Positions 33,764 to 33,821 of a DNA stretch of 33,821 nucleotides are shown here, piece after piece. The number at the start of each line of letters is the position of its first letter. Position 1 is the first letter of the stretch. The notes under the pieces were generated by a model. It was not told where the DNA came from. It searched no databases and saw only the letters and a program-made list of their open reading frames with translations. The stretch comes from Phycisphaerales bacterium (GTDB taxonomy: Bacteria > Planctomycetota > Phycisphaerae > Sedimentisphaerales > Anaerobacaceae). The position numbers and the translations under genes are program-made. Location: the NCBI GenBank assembly GCA_030602885.1, contig JAUVYV010000035.1, positions 1 through 33,821 of the forward strand, given 5' to 3'.

Positions 33764-33821
33764 ATTCCAAATTCCAATTTTTTTTTTACTCTTGTTTGCA
33801 TAAGCACTTACGCAAATCGGC

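Noticed and set aside
33577-33821. Insertion sequence or REP-associated transposase at the window end
   Set aside because: Repeat words resemble those near such transposases, but no transposase coding sequence is present before the window ends.

Overview
The window looks like a chromosomal segment of a planctomycete, most likely class Phycisphaerae and close to the Sedimentisphaerales. This is inferred from gene style rather than a marker tree. The evidence is Tat-exported sulfatases and glycan hydrolases with lipobox-like Cys residues, a LamG protein with dockerin-like motifs, very Cys/Ser-poor housekeeping proteins, and intergenic DNA packed with short dispersed palindromes. No rRNA, CRISPR array, transposase or phage gene was found.

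Layout. 1-2192: a pyrimidine-rich stretch, tRNA-Leu(CAG) with its own promoter, and two related multi-pass membrane proteins. 2245-7218: ffh, then a sulfatase, a small protein resembling part of the Ffh M domain, and a GH20 hexosaminidase. 7249-9657: a decayed, repeat-rich, AT-richer island holding an aquaporin C-terminal remnant, one intact TIR/deoxyribosyltransferase-like gene, an orphan consensus promoter and a tandem array of about 91-nt units. 9658-11866: rpsP with a giant low-complexity tail, trmD, and a DUF2061 gene on the other strand. 12148-15474: a tight exported operon of sugar isomerase-like protein, GH43 and sulfatase. 15528-19197: rplS, a tandem formylglycine-generating-enzyme-like secreted protein, yraN and tatD. 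19291-23172: LamG/dockerin-like exported protein, flavin reductase, proC and ferredoxin. 23347-25859: SRP RNA (ffs), dnaX, recR. 26391-28181: an RDD domain fused to an EreA/ChaN/Tiki-like domain, on the minus strand. 28979-33129: dnaG, rpoD, cspA. 33130-33821: repeats and a minisatellite-broken ORF.

How it fits together. The ancestral core appears to be the ffh-rpsP-trmD-rplS translation/secretion block (rimM is not seen), the ffs-dnaX-recR block and the dnaG-rpoD block. Polysaccharide genes for sulfated, N-acetylhexosamine- and pentose-containing glycans are inserted between ffh, rpsP/trmD and rplS. Both SRP components lie in the window.

The items I would look at first are: the M-domain-like small protein next to ffh; a nine-A tract in the dnaX linker that would give a gamma-length product on slippage; a heptanucleotide repeat inside dnaG that also occurs before recR; the RDD-EreA-like fusion; the rpsP tail; and the about 91-nt tandem array at 9108-9403. 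All readings were by eye; no alignment or folding program was run.
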